Assembly (NCBI GenBank): GCA_947589545.1
Contig: CANQBA010000023.1
Span: forward strand, 1 to 51,817
DNA: 51,817 nucleotides
Source of the DNA: an uncultured Oscillospiraceae bacterium
GTDB taxonomy: Bacteria > Bacillota > Clostridia > Oscillospirales > Oscillospiraceae
Reading direction: 5' to 3'
Of the stretch, positions 34,801-42,720 are shown in pieces; the stretch's first letter is position 1; every line of letters starts with the position of its first letter. Made by a program: the position numbers and the translations under genes. The notes under the pieces were generated by a model. The model did no database searches and was not told where the DNA came from. It saw only the letters and a list, made by a program, of their open reading frames with translations.

Positions 34801-34956
34801 GACCGAGTTAAATTGACTCGCCCAATTCAGTCTTATTATGTTAGATCTGACGAAAACTTCGAGGCAGCGATACAATATGCGAATACCCATCCAATGCAAA
34901 GAATATATGACATTATTGACACAAACTTTTTTACAAAAGAGGAGAACGTAGAATGA
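31885..34956 (+). CDS. SEFIR (TIR-like) domain-STAND NTPase, predicted phage sensor
   Basis: 1023 residues, very AT-rich. Residues about 5-155 are a SEFIR domain: NLLVLYSWEKNKKSATEW, then VTASCDMLWRPQSNLEEGI, ADNILVVVTNDYNKKINS and GFVSFEESIYSKLI with the conserved acidic residue. A P-loop STAND-type ATPase follows: CLQSDGGSGKSTFIQT (about 279-294), Walker B FIFVFDNIETYDN, sensor-like FVIVLRTSTLIPFG. The remaining 450 residues are helical and unrecognised, probably the ligand sensor. TIR/SEFIR-STAND proteins are known antiphage sensors that act by NAD depletion or signalling. ATG 31885 (6 nt from GGGGAGG) is preferred to 31882. Coupled by ATGA to the next gene. Confidence 0.8.
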   Translation: MKEKRNLLVLYSWEKNKKSATEWVMALCTEFEKYESVTASCDMLWRPQSNLEEGISKKIAEADNILVVVTNDYNKKINSRSGFVSFEESIYSKLIRETSATNKILFLLKENVALPKGWEGYMKIDVSPFSVEKYYEYSVEQRQGIIDDIIGFCFDIPPYEIVISGNRRELPKSQKVKSFQELFSEDIQNNDWKQDIEIPFEEQEKRLVDYIKLNATQSSFADLYIRSGLSADLNLNGRITPQLFDQYFLVKRSDREENHYNATIDELFNSTSYNCLCLQSDGGSGKSTFIQTMCLRRRQSEQEYYTNILLDLSNLSEYPEAMSKKEDLLFQRLKKEYSRMSKRTGSYYDVWRKRFTERVEKLNEISFVDQRLPSTNEIQEKLKEALLSTVPEEIDNWYFGYTNRITQAVNPNSRDMFFILMIVYLMILDCKPALNKPERFIFVFDNIETYDNERNAKRISSYVETGHRYLRNIFTELGVRDNFFTKFTFVIVLRTSTLIPFGNLQADLWSGVRFVMHLKYFDFTEEALLKKLYFLKKIENYTDILLYQRLYAIISFMLPTQIIEEYLQTGIYNNSKRKYYTSQRLLPLFNNNYRKTMQNLYDSIMNNSNKGIYHMIIELRNLNGAEYDYYVNGIRMAIIRELFNRLNIHNYFDKIGFHNLTGNEKNSLTRLILGYMYWDEVKHYAQGYNNPYVGVELSKISKVFNYFCNSDEFVRTLYDLSIYSNRNSNKGAALNEWGHLIVFDNINIDLTEQQFETVVRKYLEYKEVNIIIEGVQINLNRIYVRLSDAGMCFTQFYIRSYEFLMSRSDVPALSPGLFLSKSQTATENDIDKVYFIITNCIHKLIDGCEGVCVFYHKEKSECSYYKKASKKANLNLLSCALFIRCQECFDMIREAIDYIDRFRIIYFKRHNDYNFNKTLLGIINKYYKLYGDVMQTLESHDHTEGLDEFMQKWTFPANMPIINEIKKGIQPSDRVKLTRPIQSYYVRSDENFEAAIQYANTHPMQRIYDIIDTNFFTKEENVE

Positions 34957-35390
34957 AAATATGCGATGAAGCGACTATACAATTTCTGACAATCATACAG
35001 AATACAATCGACAGAATGGGCAGTAACTCTTCTGTACATAAAGGGTTTGCATCAGCTATAGCTGCTGCAATTCTTACCATTTCTCTATCGAGCTCAACTA
35101 CCTCTGTGCTGATTTTAGGTTGTGCAATCATATGCTGCATTGCTGTAATGGACACCTATTATCTGCAAATTGAAAGAAAGTATAGGTATTTGTATGATCA
35201 GGTAAGAACAAAAAAACGAGAAGCAGATTTCTCCATGAAAACAGATATGACTAAAGGTGAACGCTTGGAAGCAAAATGTCGGTTTGTTGATTGCATAATA
35301 TCACCGAGTATATTATGTTTTTATGTTCCAATTATTATTGTTGCAATCATTCTTGCAATACTGGACTGCAGTGTTCTATGGAGTTGCTGA
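34953..35390 (+). CDS. Small multi-pass membrane protein coupled to SEFIR-STAND, possible pore effector
   Basis: 145 residues, overlapping the STAND gene as ATGA. Two hydrophobic helices at about 28-65 (GFASAIAAAILTISLSSS, SVLILGCAIICCIAVM), then DTYYLQIERKYRYLYDQVR and a charged cytoplasmic loop, then one or two helices at about 112-143 (PSILCFYVPIIIVAIILAIL). The YYLQxERKYRxLYDxVR stretch after paired TM helices resembles SLATT/S-4TM-type predicted pore-forming effectors found beside TIR and nucleotide-signal genes. That resemblance is from memory of the pattern, not a search. Membrane permeabilisation on activation is inferred. Confidence 0.65.
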   Translation: MKICDEATIQFLTIIQNTIDRMGSNSSVHKGFASAIAAAILTISLSSSTTSVLILGCAIICCIAVMDTYYLQIERKYRYLYDQVRTKKREADFSMKTDMTKGERLEAKCRFVDCIISPSILCFYVPIIIVAIILAILDCSVLWSC

Positions 35391-35484
35391 ATTAGTAATT
35401 ATATGATGTTATCGTTTAAGATAGGATGAGTTTTATTTAGCTTTTTCAAATCGAACACATATCAAGCACTTATTATTTATCCAA

Positions 35485-35517
35485 GGAGATTATCCCCGCT
35501 TGTCAGGGATAATCTCC
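35485..35517 (+). terminator. Terminator of the SEFIR-STAND operon
   Basis: GGAGATTATCCC (35485-35496) and GGGATAATCTCC (35506-35517), a 12-bp perfect stem, followed by CGCATTTTATAA. Confidence 0.8.
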
Positions 35518-35520
35518 CGC

Positions 35521-36095
35521 ATTTTATAATGTGTGTTGTTTGACCTTCAGTCTGTAATTGAACAAAGCTTAAGAACTTGCTTACTTAATGTCTTAGATGC
35601 GGTGAGTTGGTGGGTACGAATGCCATTGCGGACGGTGATAAAGAAGGAAATTCGGTCAATATCGGAACATCTATTCCATGCGACAATCAAGCTTGATGAC
35701 AGCCGGTTGTTCCTACTCCAGCTTAGCTTGGAGGCACTAGATGTTCTCCGTTTTCTCGTTGGTGTCGTATGACTTATCCTTGGATTTGGCCGACTTGGGT
35801 CAGAACGTGCATGTAGAGCGAGTTCAGCGCAGTGCTTTTGTCCTTGGCGGCAAAGAGAGATATTTTCGGTTTCATGACGGGTAAGATCGTGGCATGCTTT
35901 CCCACAGAATATCTCGACCTACCTGTCGGAAGTGCGCGGTGTTTTGACCGCAATACCTTGATACATGGAGTTTTCCCTGAAGATAGGGATTTTTATAGAT
36001 GCGCTTATTCTTTTCAAGCTGGTTGAGGTCAGGCCATAAAAACGCATTTATTCATTGGAACATCGGGATAGTAGTGAGCGAAATACACTTATCTA
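35521..36095. other. Decayed sequence, probably old mobile-element remnant
   Basis: Minus-strand frames such as QLEKNKRIYKNPYLQGKL and KPKISLFAAKDKSTALNSLY look protein-like but are cut by stops and frame changes. The plus strand has two short open frames (80 and 65 codons) without ribosome sites. I cannot name the parent gene. Confidence 0.45.
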
Positions 36096-37318
36096 CAACA
36101 CATTGGCGCATTAATCATTAACTGATATAATCGCCTCATCACCCTGAAAGGAGAGACGATTATGAAAAGCATATACAGCGTCCAGCAAAAGCAAGCAGTT
36201 TTGAAACGTTATCATTCCGAAATGAGCGTCATGGAACTTGTCACAGAGATGGGAATCCCTCGCAGCACAATCTATGCTTGGTTGAAAAAGGGTAAAGAAA
36301 CAGGTGAAGAACATTCCATAAGCAGGAAAGCCTACAACCAACTGATGGAGCACGCCCGACGTCTGGAGGAAATGTTGAGCATCCTGAAAACCTGTGGATG
36401 TGCGCCACATGATCCGCTATCCGAAAAGTTGAAGGTATTGGAGCGGCTATACATGACAGGCGGTCACAGCGTAAGGGTGATTTGCGAGGCGCTTGATGTC
36501 CCCAGGGGGACCTTTTATAACCACATCTTTCGCAACAAGAGAGAGGAGAGCAGTTACGAAAAGCGGCGGGAGGAGATGCGCGGGCATATTCGGAAAGTCT
36601 TTGAAGACAGCAATCAAATTTTCGGCGCCGCTAAGATCGTTGCAGTTTTGCGGGGGCAGGGGATAAATACCACAATAGAGACGGTGCGCCAACTCATGCG
36701 GGAAATGGGGCTGGTGAGTGTCCGAAAGGGGGCAAAAAAGCAATATGAGGACGAATCCAGAAAAACGAGAAACATTGTAAAGCGCAATTTTCAGGTGGAC
36801 AGGCCAAATGCGGTCTGGGTGAGCGATGTTACCTTCTTCCGATTCAACGACCTTTACTATTGCGTTTGCGTCATTTTGGATCTGTACGCACGTAAGATCA
36901 TATCCCACCACGTTGGCACAAACAACAGCACACAGTTGGTCAAAAGCACCTTCCGCGAAGCGTATGAGTCCAGGAAGCCCGAAAAAGGTCTGATTTTTCA
37001 CTCTGACCAGGGGAGCAATTACCGTTCTCGTGCTTTCCGCGCCTTTCTGACAGAGCGCGGCGTTACCCAATCGTTTTCCAATCCCGGTTCGCCGTATGAT
37101 AACTCCGTGGCGGAATCGTTCTTTTCGTCCATGAAAAGCGAAGAACTATACAGATATGTATATTTCGCCTGTACAAGTCCACTTGCACGGGGATTCCGGT
37201 CCACCGTCTCGGAGAAATAAGTCCACCGTCGCGGAGATGAAGTCCACCGATGAAGTGAGTTCCTGTATAATGGCTTTGGCACGCGAAAGCGTGACTAAGT
37301 TAACAGGAGGTCACCAAA

Positions 37319-38878
37319 ATGGTAGACTACCGAGAGATCCTACGGTTGAGCAGCGATCCTCAAAACAGCCAGCGAAGCATCTCGTCCAGGGTCCACAGCT
37401 CCAGGGACACCATCCGAGATGTCCAGCAGGCCGTCCAGAAGGCAGGGGTCACCTGGCCGTTGGATGAGGACATCACGAACGAGATGTTGCGTAGCATCCT
37501 GTTCCCGGGAAAGTATGCTGCTAAGTCGTCCTACGCGGCGCCGGACTATGCGTACATCCACAGGGAGCTGGCGCGGCCCGGTGTGACGCTGACGCTGCTA
37601 TGGACGGAGTACTGCAAGCGCTGCGAGTCGGAACGTACGACCCCGTACATGTACACCCAGTTCTGCGAGAAGTACCGCCAGTGGGCGCGGATCACGAAAG
37701 CGACGATGCGCATCCAGCACAAGCCCGGCGACGCCATGCAGGTGGACTGGGCCGGGAACACACTGGACATCCACGACCCTGTCACAGGGGAGGTGTCCAA
37801 GGCTTATCTGTTCGTAGCTGTGCTGCCCTGCAGCTGTTATGCCTACGCTGAAATATGCGGAGACATGGCTCAGGAGAGCTGGCTGAAATGTCACGTCCAC
37901 GCCTACAGCTGGTTCGGCGGGGTGACGAGGCTGCTGATCCCGGACAACCTGAAAACGGGCGTGAGCAGGAACACGCGTTACGAGACGGTCCTCAACCGCA
38001 GTTACCAGGAGCTGGCCGAGTACTATGACACGGCCATCGTCCCCGCCCGCGTATCTCACCCCCAGGACAAATCTGTTGCCGAGGGAACGGTTCGGTACGC
38101 CTCCACCTGGATCCTCGCCGCACTGCGGGACCGCCGGTTCTTCTCTGTACAGGAGGCCCAGGCAGCGGTAACGGAGAAGCTGGAGGAGCTGAACGGCCGG
38201 CCCTTCAAGAAGCGGGAGGGAACACGCCGGGAGGCCTATCTGGCGGAGGAGCTGGCGTATATGCGGCCGCTGCCATCCACCCCTTATGAACCGGCTGTGT
38301 GGACGCCGGAGCTGCGCGTGGGGCAGGACTATCTTGTCTCTGATGGGATGAACAAGTACTCCGTGCCCTTTGACCTGATCGGTGAAAAGGTGGTGCTGCG
38401 GCTGACGGGACAGGCGGTGGAGGTGTTCTACCGGGGGACCCGTGTGGCCATGCACAGGCGCAGCCATACCATGCAGAGAGACCCCATTGTGAAGCCGGAG
38501 CATATGCCTCCGGAGCACAGGAAGTATCTGAACTACAATACGGAGGACTTCACGCAATGGGGTAAGTCTATTGGGGAACATACCGCCGCTGTGGTCAAGT
38601 ACTTTCTGGCCAGCGGGAAAGCCCCTGAGCAGGGCTACAAGGCCTGTACCAGCATGACCAAATTAGCGGAGCGGTACGGCGAGAAGCGGCTCGAGAGGGC
38701 CTGCGAACGGCTCCTGGCGTTTACGGAAGCGCCGTCCATCCGCACACTGAACACGATCCTGAAGAACGGTCAGGACAAGCTCCCAACCGATGACCTATCT
38801 GGACCGCAGAGGGATTCCGCACAGCACGGCATCACCCGCGGGGCGGCGTACTTCCGCAAGGGAGGTGCGTCCAAATGA
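37319..38878 (+). CDS. istA: IS21-family transposase IstA
   Basis: 519 residues. An N-terminal HTH (SSRVHSSRDTIRDVQQAVQK), an integrase core with GDAMQVDWAGNTLDI (first Asp), RLLIPDNLKTGV (second Asp) and HPQDKSVAEGTVRYAS (Glu), and a beta-barrel C-terminus (YLVSDGMNKYSVPFDLIG). It joins the IS ends to target DNA, guided by the IstB ATPase. AGGAGG lies 8 nt before the ATG. It overlaps the istB start by 4 nt. Intact, so it could act if IstB were supplied in trans. Confidence 0.93.
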   Translation: MVDYREILRLSSDPQNSQRSISSRVHSSRDTIRDVQQAVQKAGVTWPLDEDITNEMLRSILFPGKYAAKSSYAAPDYAYIHRELARPGVTLTLLWTEYCKRCESERTTPYMYTQFCEKYRQWARITKATMRIQHKPGDAMQVDWAGNTLDIHDPVTGEVSKAYLFVAVLPCSCYAYAEICGDMAQESWLKCHVHAYSWFGGVTRLLIPDNLKTGVSRNTRYETVLNRSYQELAEYYDTAIVPARVSHPQDKSVAEGTVRYASTWILAALRDRRFFSVQEAQAAVTEKLEELNGRPFKKREGTRREAYLAEELAYMRPLPSTPYEPAVWTPELRVGQDYLVSDGMNKYSVPFDLIGEKVVLRLTGQAVEVFYRGTRVAMHRRSHTMQRDPIVKPEHMPPEHRKYLNYNTEDFTQWGKSIGEHTAAVVKYFLASGKAPEQGYKACTSMTKLAERYGEKRLERACERLLAFTEAPSIRTLNTILKNGQDKLPTDDLSGPQRDSAQHGITRGAAYFRKGGASK

Positions 38879-39644
38879 TGATCCAGTCCTCCATGGACGC
38901 CCTGAAAGCCATGCGTTTCACCGCTATGGCGGCGGAGCTGGAGCGGCAGCTCGGCGATCCGAGCTCCTACAGTCAGCTTTCCTTTGAAGAACGGCTGAGT
39001 CTGTTGGTGGACGCGGAGTGGAACCGCCGGCAGCAGAATAGGATGCTCCGCTGTCTTCACAATGCCCATTTGGCCGTCCCAAACGCTGTGATCGAGGACA
39101 TCGAGTACATGACGACCGACATCTGGACAAGGCCCAGATCCTTCGCTTTGCCACCTGCCAGTACATTGACGAAGGGCACCACATCATCCTCAAAGGCGCC
39201 TCCGGAAGCGGCAAGACCTTCCTGGCCTGCGCTCTCGGCAACGCCGCGTGCAGGAAGTTCAAGACCGTCCGGTATATACGTCTGCCGGAACTGTTGGAGG
39301 AGCTGAGTCTGGCCAAGGCCGCGGGAGAGCTCAAGAACACAGTGAAGATCTACCGAAGAGTCGACCTACTCATCCTGGACGAGTGGCTCATCCGCCGCCT
39401 CACGCCCCAGGAGTCCTACGATCTGCTGGAGCTGGTGGAGGCCCGCTGTGCCCACGGTGCCACCATCTTCTGTACCCAGTACGACACAGGTGAGTGGTAC
39501 GAGCGCATCACCCCCAGCTCCGAGGAGGCGAGCCCGATCTCCGACGCCATCATGGACCGCATCATCCACAACGCCTACGACATCCTCATCGACGGCAGCA
39601 TCTCCATGCGGGAGCGCCACGGCCTCAAAGGCACGGAGACGTGA
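38875..39644 (+). pseudogene. istB: IstB helper ATPase, frameshifted
   Basis: The start (MMIQSSMDALKAMRFTAMAA) is in one frame up to about 39107; the conserved core then continues in the next frame: [17 protein letters not shown] (Walker A), [12 protein letters not shown] (Walker B) and [17 protein letters not shown] single missing base near GAGTACATGACG explains it; inserting one base there restores [16 protein letters not shown]. Either this IS copy is inactive, or the base is a sequencing error. IstB would form the ATP-dependent oligomer that bends target DNA. Confidence 0.88.
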
Positions 39645-39853
39645 TGGCGATGCATCATGACCGCCGGGAGGTCCTGGATTACCTGGAAAAACACGACGCA
39701 TCCCCCGAGGAACGCCGCCAAACCTGGCGTTGGGTCAGGCAGGACCATGACCTCTCAGACAACCCTTGGTTCCTCTACGACGATTCTGGCTGGCCCATGG
39801 ATTATATCTCAGCATTGCGCATGGTCAATGAACTTGAAAAATTGACGCATTGA
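39644..39853 (+). CDS. Third small gene of the IS21 element
   Basis: 69 residues from ATG 39644, overlapping the istB stop (TGATG). MAMHHDRREVLDYLEKHDAS..., ending SALRMVNELEKLTH. Acidic/basic helical protein with no recognised family. Its tight coupling to istB suggests it is translated with the transposition genes. Whether it aids transposition is unknown. Confidence 0.6.
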   Translation: MAMHHDRREVLDYLEKHDASPEERRQTWRWVRQDHDLSDNPWFLYDDSGWPMDYISALRMVNELEKLTH

Positions 39854-40140
39854 TCCCAGCGTGACCTCGCTCCACCCGGTTCTCAATACTGGGAACTGGG
39901 TGGACCCCTCCTCCGTGACGGCGGACCTGTTTCACCGAGAGCGTGGACTTATTTCCCCGTGCAGGTGGACCTCCTGAAGCGAAATTTACAAGATACAAGT
40001 ACCGCTCAGAAAAAGGGCTCCGCGAGGGTGTGGCACGCTACATACGGTTTTACAACTCTGAACGCCCCCATAAATCCCTCAGCTACATGACTCCAAATCA
40101 GAAGGAGCAGGAATATTGGGCAGCTGTGGAAAATGGTTGA

Positions 40141-40748
40141 ATATAAGAATCAGACACAGTGGTTCGAAAGTGAACGTTTTCGATTTTTTGGATTGGTTTT
40201 TTCGTAAAATCCGCAATGTGTATCTGGACATTTTGCGAATGCGCAAAAGCTAAAACTCATTGAAAATCAAGGCAAAATGAAAGAGAGAACCTTCATGTCC
40301 AAACCTCAGTGGTTCAGATTTGAAGGTTCTCTCACCTTGCGCCGCAAGGGGTTTAAGAAATAATGAGTCAACGTGGTTCTCAGGCTTCCTCACTTTTGAA
40401 CAGCGTGGTACCCATATCGAACGCCCTTTTGCGCTCCTGCGGGAATACCGTTTCGTGCCGGAGCTTTTTGGCTTCAGGGTCGAAGAGAGACCATTCCCAA
40501 TCCGTTTTGTTGTAATCGTGAAGTTGGAGTGTGTCCCGCTGACAAGAACTTCAGTGGGACCAATGAAACGTGTCCCTGCCCGATGCGCCTGCCATGTGCG
40601 GGCGCTTTTTCGCGCCACTGACACTGGGAAAACACTTGAAAAATTTTTGCGTGAAAAGTGCCATGGTATGGCACCACATTATGTGCCCGTTCCGCTCTGG
40701 AAGTTTGACTGCTCAGGTAAAAAGAGTATCAACAAGGCGGATTTGTTT
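40141..40748. other. Region after IS3 with no supported gene
   Basis: It holds the IS3 right end (to about 40230) and two near-identical words, CAGTGGTTCGAAAGTGAACG (40158-40177) and CTCAGTGGTTCAGATTTGAA (40305). Open frames on both strands (up to 155 codons) lack ribosome sites and recognisable motifs, so I do not call them. Confidence 0.45.
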
Positions 40749-40949
40749 TCAAAACGCATAAATATAAGGAAGTTTTTCTTCGGATAGCCTCTTTTCACAG
40801 TGCCATAGTCTGGCCTGTCCTTTCACCGAGCAGGAAGATAGAATAAGCACATAAAGGGCTGCGAGAAGTGCCGGCATCGTCCCTGGTGCTGGAAGTATAA
40901 CCATCGCGACAAGGTTCAAGGCAAATAACCCCAGCTCGTTCCAGGCCAT
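40749..40949 (-). CDS. Small membrane protein of an ICE/plasmid replication region
   Basis: 66 residues from ATG 40949, with AAGGAG upstream. One hydrophobic stretch at about 6-41 (LGLFALNLVAMVILPAPG, MPALLAALYVLILSSC) followed by a basic tail. It is divergent from the replication-initiator relic, with a hairpin cluster between them. No function assigned; a relic of a mobile-element backbone is likely. Confidence 0.5.
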   Translation of the reverse strand: MAWNELGLFALNLVAMVILPAPGTMPALLAALYVLILSSCSVKGQARLWHCEKRLSEEKLPYIYAF

Positions 40950-40971
40950 TTTATTTCTCCTTTTTTCATTT

Positions 40972-41023
40972 CCCTCCCGGGTCGCTCCCGGGAGGGTGCC
41001 CCCCGAGGCTAACAGGGGGGCAC
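40972..41023. repeat. Two adjacent GC-rich hairpins before the Rep relic
   Basis: CCCTCCCGGG-tcgct-CCCGGGAGGG (40972-40996) runs directly into GTGCCCCCC-gaggctaaca-GGGGGGCAC (40996-41023). Such paired hairpins before a rolling-circle initiator gene may be a replication origin or leader attenuator. Confidence 0.6.
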
Positions 41024-41052
41024 TGTCTACATTCAACGCAGGGGGCTTGAAA

Positions 41053-41343
41053 ATGGATTCCAATATCAACGAAAATGTCGTTGTATACGACTGGCTTTCT
41101 TTCACCAGCAAGAAGCACACGCCGCAAGAGCTCATTGAGGCTCTTGGTCTATCTGACTGTCTATGGACTGAGGTTACCGGTGCCCGTGGTTATCGCCAGA
41201 GGTTATACTTTGACCATATCAGCGTCCACTATGACGGCCTTGAGGATATGGGCGCCTGGGTGGAGATGTCCGGTCAGGGCTGCCGTGTGTTCGAATCGCT
41301 GTCAAGCCTTAATAACTTAATAATAAGTGGGAGGAGCTTTTAA
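41053..41343 (+). pseudogene. Replication initiation factor (Rep_trans/RstA-like), truncated
   Basis: From ATG 41053, about 96 codons: MDSNINENVVVYDWLSFTSK, RQRLYFDHISVHYDG and AWVEMSGQGCRVFESLS. These match the N-terminus of rolling-circle initiators of conjugative elements and filamentous phages, which are about 300-400 residues. After SLNN the frame runs into IISGRSF and a stop, and the HUH-equivalent catalytic Tyr region is absent. Deletion has removed the C-terminal two thirds, up to the glycerate regulator. Confidence 0.72.
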
Positions 41344-41500
41344 GCTTGTCGTTAAAAAATAGTTTGCGAAAATTGGGATTTTTGATAGTCTCCTAATTTC
41401 TGCCGCCTTCTAATTCTCGTACTCCCGCAACGGATTTTAAAAAGAGGCGACCCCATCTTTGAGAAAAATATTCGAAAACGGAGTCGTATTCAGCATGAAA

Positions 41501-42598
41501 CTACATATTTTCTTTACCGTTCATCAGCTTCAGAGCCAGATGGAGGACAACAGCATCCTTGAATACTCTGGGATTTCGTCCGGTTTCGCGGGCGATGCGA
41601 TCCAGCTTATACTGGATGGTATTTTTGTGCATGAAAAGTTCCTCGCTCACGGCCTTCAGGGACATGCCACCGGAAAAATAGGACGCAAGAAGCTCCCGAT
41701 CCGCGTCGGTGAGATTTGCGGCTGTCTTTTCAAGAAACCTGCGGCGGGCGGGCTCGGGCACACTGCCAAGGAGGATATCCAGATCAAGCTCGTCAAAGAC
41801 GGCAAGACCATATTCTCCGTGAAGGCTCCGCAGAGCGATGGAGGCCGCCTCGTATGACCTGTCCTGACGGGCGAGGGCGTCCGCGCTTCCAACGCCAATT
41901 CTGAGCACGCCGGGATGATCCGCCGCGAGAGAGCGAAGAAGCTGCACGCAGCTTTTAAAGCGCCGTTCCTCTATGATCGCCACATAGTCTCCCGGATATG
42001 TGAAGGTATGAAGCCCGGCGCCCATTTGCTCGAAGGCCGCCTCCACACCCGCCTCCACCGCTGACACGTTGGCGATGCGTCTCTCCGTGTCACGCCGGAC
42101 GATCAGAGTTCTGCAGAGGGAATCGGGTCTCAGCCCGAATATGTTCAGATTCGATTTCAGAAAATCCATATTCAAGGGTTCTCCCGACGTCAGAGCCCGG
42201 ATGATGTAGTTGAGCCGCGCCCTCTCATTGCCGCTTTGCTCGTCAAGCTCCTGCTCACGCAATATAAGCGCTGTGATGCGCAAAGCCAGGTGGACATACT
42301 TGCGGACCTCGTCCGGTTCGCCGGTGATGCCGATCGCGGCGATCGCCTCGCCCCGATAGACAAACGGCAGGTTGACGCCCCGATGAGTCCCCAAGAAGGC
42401 GTCGTCGGATCCCACCTCGATCGCCTCACCGGTCTTGACAACCCGGAATCCGACCTCGTGGTAGTCCCCCACGCGCTTGGGGTCGGTGCTTGCGAAGATG
42501 ATACCGTCACGGTCTATGAAATTAACGTCACAGCCGGACACATCCTTCACCGTCTCCACGATCTGCTGTGACGTGCTTTTTCTTATCCTCTGTGCCAT
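41501..42598 (-). CDS. cdaR: CdaR-family sugar-diacid/glycerate regulator
   Basis: 365 residues. An N-terminal diacid-recognition domain (QIVETVKDVSGCDVNFIDRD, GVNLPFVYRGEAIAAIGITG), a GGDEF-like middle (LIVRRDTERRIANVSAVE) and a C-terminal PucR/HTH_30 domain (LKAVSEELFMHKNTIQYKLD, RNPRVFKDAVVLHLAL). CdaR proteins activate uptake and kinase genes for glycerate, galactarate and glucarate when bound to the ligand. The gene is divergent from glycerate kinase, with palindromes between them. ATG with a GAGGTGG site upstream. The ligand, probably glycerate, is inferred from the neighbours. Confidence 0.9.
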   Translation of the reverse strand: MAQRIRKSTSQQIVETVKDVSGCDVNFIDRDGIIFASTDPKRVGDYHEVGFRVVKTGEAIEVGSDDAFLGTHRGVNLPFVYRGEAIAAIGITGEPDEVRKYVHLALRITALILREQELDEQSGNERARLNYIIRALTSGEPLNMDFLKSNLNIFGLRPDSLCRTLIVRRDTERRIANVSAVEAGVEAAFEQMGAGLHTFTYPGDYVAIIEERRFKSCVQLLRSLAADHPGVLRIGVGSADALARQDRSYEAASIALRSLHGEYGLAVFDELDLDILLGSVPEPARRRFLEKTAANLTDADRELLASYFSGGMSLKAVSEELFMHKNTIQYKLDRIARETGRNPRVFKDAVVLHLALKLMNGKENM

Positions 42599-42617
42599 AT
42601 TTCCACCTCGCTTTTTG

Positions 42618-42684
42618 AATATATGTTCTGTATAACATATATTCCTTAAAAAATCAATAAAATAAGTTTAACATAACATATATT
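42618..42684. promoter_or_regulatory. Candidate CdaR operator: palindrome plus second half-site
   Basis: AATATATGTT (42618-42627) and AACATATATT (42634-42643) form a 10-bp palindrome with a 6-nt spacer. A second AACATATATT lies at 42675-42684, about 17 nt upstream of the kinase -10. This arrangement suits an activator bound near -35. Confidence 0.65.
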
Positions 42685-42701
42685 TCTCCGTCCCACGGCT
42701 G

Positions 42702-42707
42702 TATAAT
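42702..42707 (+). promoter_or_regulatory. -10 element of the glycerate kinase operon
   Basis: TATAAT at 42702-42707, preceded by GGCTG; there is no consensus -35, in keeping with activation from the AACATATATT site. Confidence 0.6.
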
Positions 42708-42720
42708 GAGATCAGAAAGT

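Larger units (their letters stand above)
37158..39990 (+). mobile_element. IS21-family insertion sequence with 5-bp target duplication
   Basis: 2833 bp. The left end TGTATATTTCGC and the reverse of the right end TGTAAATTTCGC form imperfect inverted repeats; both continue into GTCCAC-x-TGCACGGGGA. The target repeat AGATA is seen at 37153-37157 and 39991-39995. Internal GTCCACCG...CGGAGA motifs recur near the left end (37198-37250), like the multiple transposase sites of IS21. The element carries istA, a frameshifted istB and a third small gene. Confidence 0.92.
36162..40140 (+). pseudogene. IS3-family transposase (IS150-like), split by IS21 insertion
   Basis: First part 36162-37157, last part 39996-40140. 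N-terminal HTH (MELVTEMGIPRSTIYAWLKK), a second HTH (VRVICEALDVPRGTFYN), then the rve/DDE core: WVSDVTFFRF (Asp), FHSDQGSNY (Asp), PYDNSVAESFFSSMKSEEL (Glu). The C-terminus YIRFYNSERPHKSLSYMTP lies beyond the inserted element. Joined across the AGATA target site the frame reads ELYRYKYRSEKGL, exactly as expected. OrfA and OrfB are in one frame here, without the usual -1 frameshift. All catalytic residues precede the break, but the protein is truncated and fused to IS21 sequence. Confidence 0.88.
36095..40230 (+). mobile_element. IS3-family element, interrupted by IS21
   Basis: Ends are approximate: the left side has ACACATTGGCGCATTA near 36097 and the right side, read in reverse, has ACACATTGCGGATTTTA ending near 40203; the right end is probably at the TGGACA near 40230. 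Removing 37158-39995 (the IS21 copy plus one target repeat) restores a continuous transposase gene. Confidence 0.65.

Noticed and set aside
37598-38581. 327-codon minus-strand open frame
   Set aside because: Antisense to istA; an artefact of high GC third positions.
40320-40787. 155-codon plus-strand and 124-codon minus-strand frames in the same place
   Set aside because: Neither has a ribosome site or recognisable motif and they overlap each other; the region is probably a relic.
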